Below, piece by piece: positions 22,012 to 22,015 of a DNA stretch of 22,015 nt (position 1 is the first letter of the stretch; each line of letters starts with the position of its first letter). The notes beneath the pieces were generated by a model that was not told the DNA's origin, did no database searches, and was given only the letters and a program-made list of their open reading frames with translations. A program made the position numbers and the translations under genes. This DNA is from Salinarimonas sp052380005. GTDB taxonomy: Bacteria; Pseudomonadota; Alphaproteobacteria; Rhizobiales; Beijerinckiaceae. The stretch lies in the NCBI GenBank assembly GCA_052380005.1, contig JBQTCJ010000074.1; one strand, 5' to 3'.

Positions 22012-22015
22012 CGCC

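Noticed and set aside
1..22015. CRISPR arrays, tRNA or rRNA genes, insertion sequences
   Set aside because: I read for regularly spaced repeats, cloverleaf-type sequences and transposases and found none; the only repeat pair is the REP-like element at 12464-12634.

Overview
This is a high-GC (roughly 70% by eye), gene-dense chromosomal stretch from an alphaproteobacterium, most likely a Hyphomicrobiales (Rhizobiales) member near the Methylobacteriaceae or Salinarimonadaceae. The assignment is an inference. It rests on the IF-3 sequence, the ELM1-trxB pair downstream of infC, the divergent xerC/priA pair, the Pal sequence and the many Lrp and two-component regulators. I see no tRNA, rRNA, CRISPR, prophage or insertion sequence. 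The window is mostly housekeeping plus signalling, with a few small unassigned genes.

Layout. Positions 1-1208 hold the 3' end of a copper-exporting P-type ATPase gene, overlapping a cueR-like regulator. A lone pal (1420-1932) faces an Lrp/AsnC regulator (1966-2442). That regulator is divergent from a small DUF6356-like membrane protein, which overlaps tail to tail with a CIA30-domain protein. Positions 3569-7135 form a compact signalling operon: a secreted protein with a sulfite-oxidase-like fold but no cysteine, a membrane histidine kinase, a single-domain receiver, and a receiver fused to a MarR-like winged helix. On the minus strand follow a MOSC protein with a secreted protein of unknown function upstream of it (7162-8920), then a YihY/BrkB membrane protein (9010-10200).

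Positions 10460-12429 carry pfkB and a D-lactate dehydrogenase gene, a sugar-to-lactate pair. The gap after it (12430-12672) holds two REP-like hairpins in inverted orientation. Next come priA (minus) and xerC (plus), divergent; a tandem-receiver protein whose first receiver lacks the phospho-acceptor aspartate; and a minus-strand Blh/ETHE1-like metallo-hydrolase with a BigR-like AT-rich inverted repeat upstream.

The last block is infC, which probably starts at AUU and has a 24-bp palindrome in its leader; a second Lrp/AsnC gene on the minus strand; an ELM1-family gene; trxB; and a small alpha/beta hydrolase gene.

The best candidate for something undescribed is the 3569-7135 operon. A periplasmic molybdopterin-fold protein without the metal-ligating cysteine is translationally coupled to a sensor kinase and followed by two response regulators. 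The other points worth checking are the tandem receiver, the infC leader and the REP pair.
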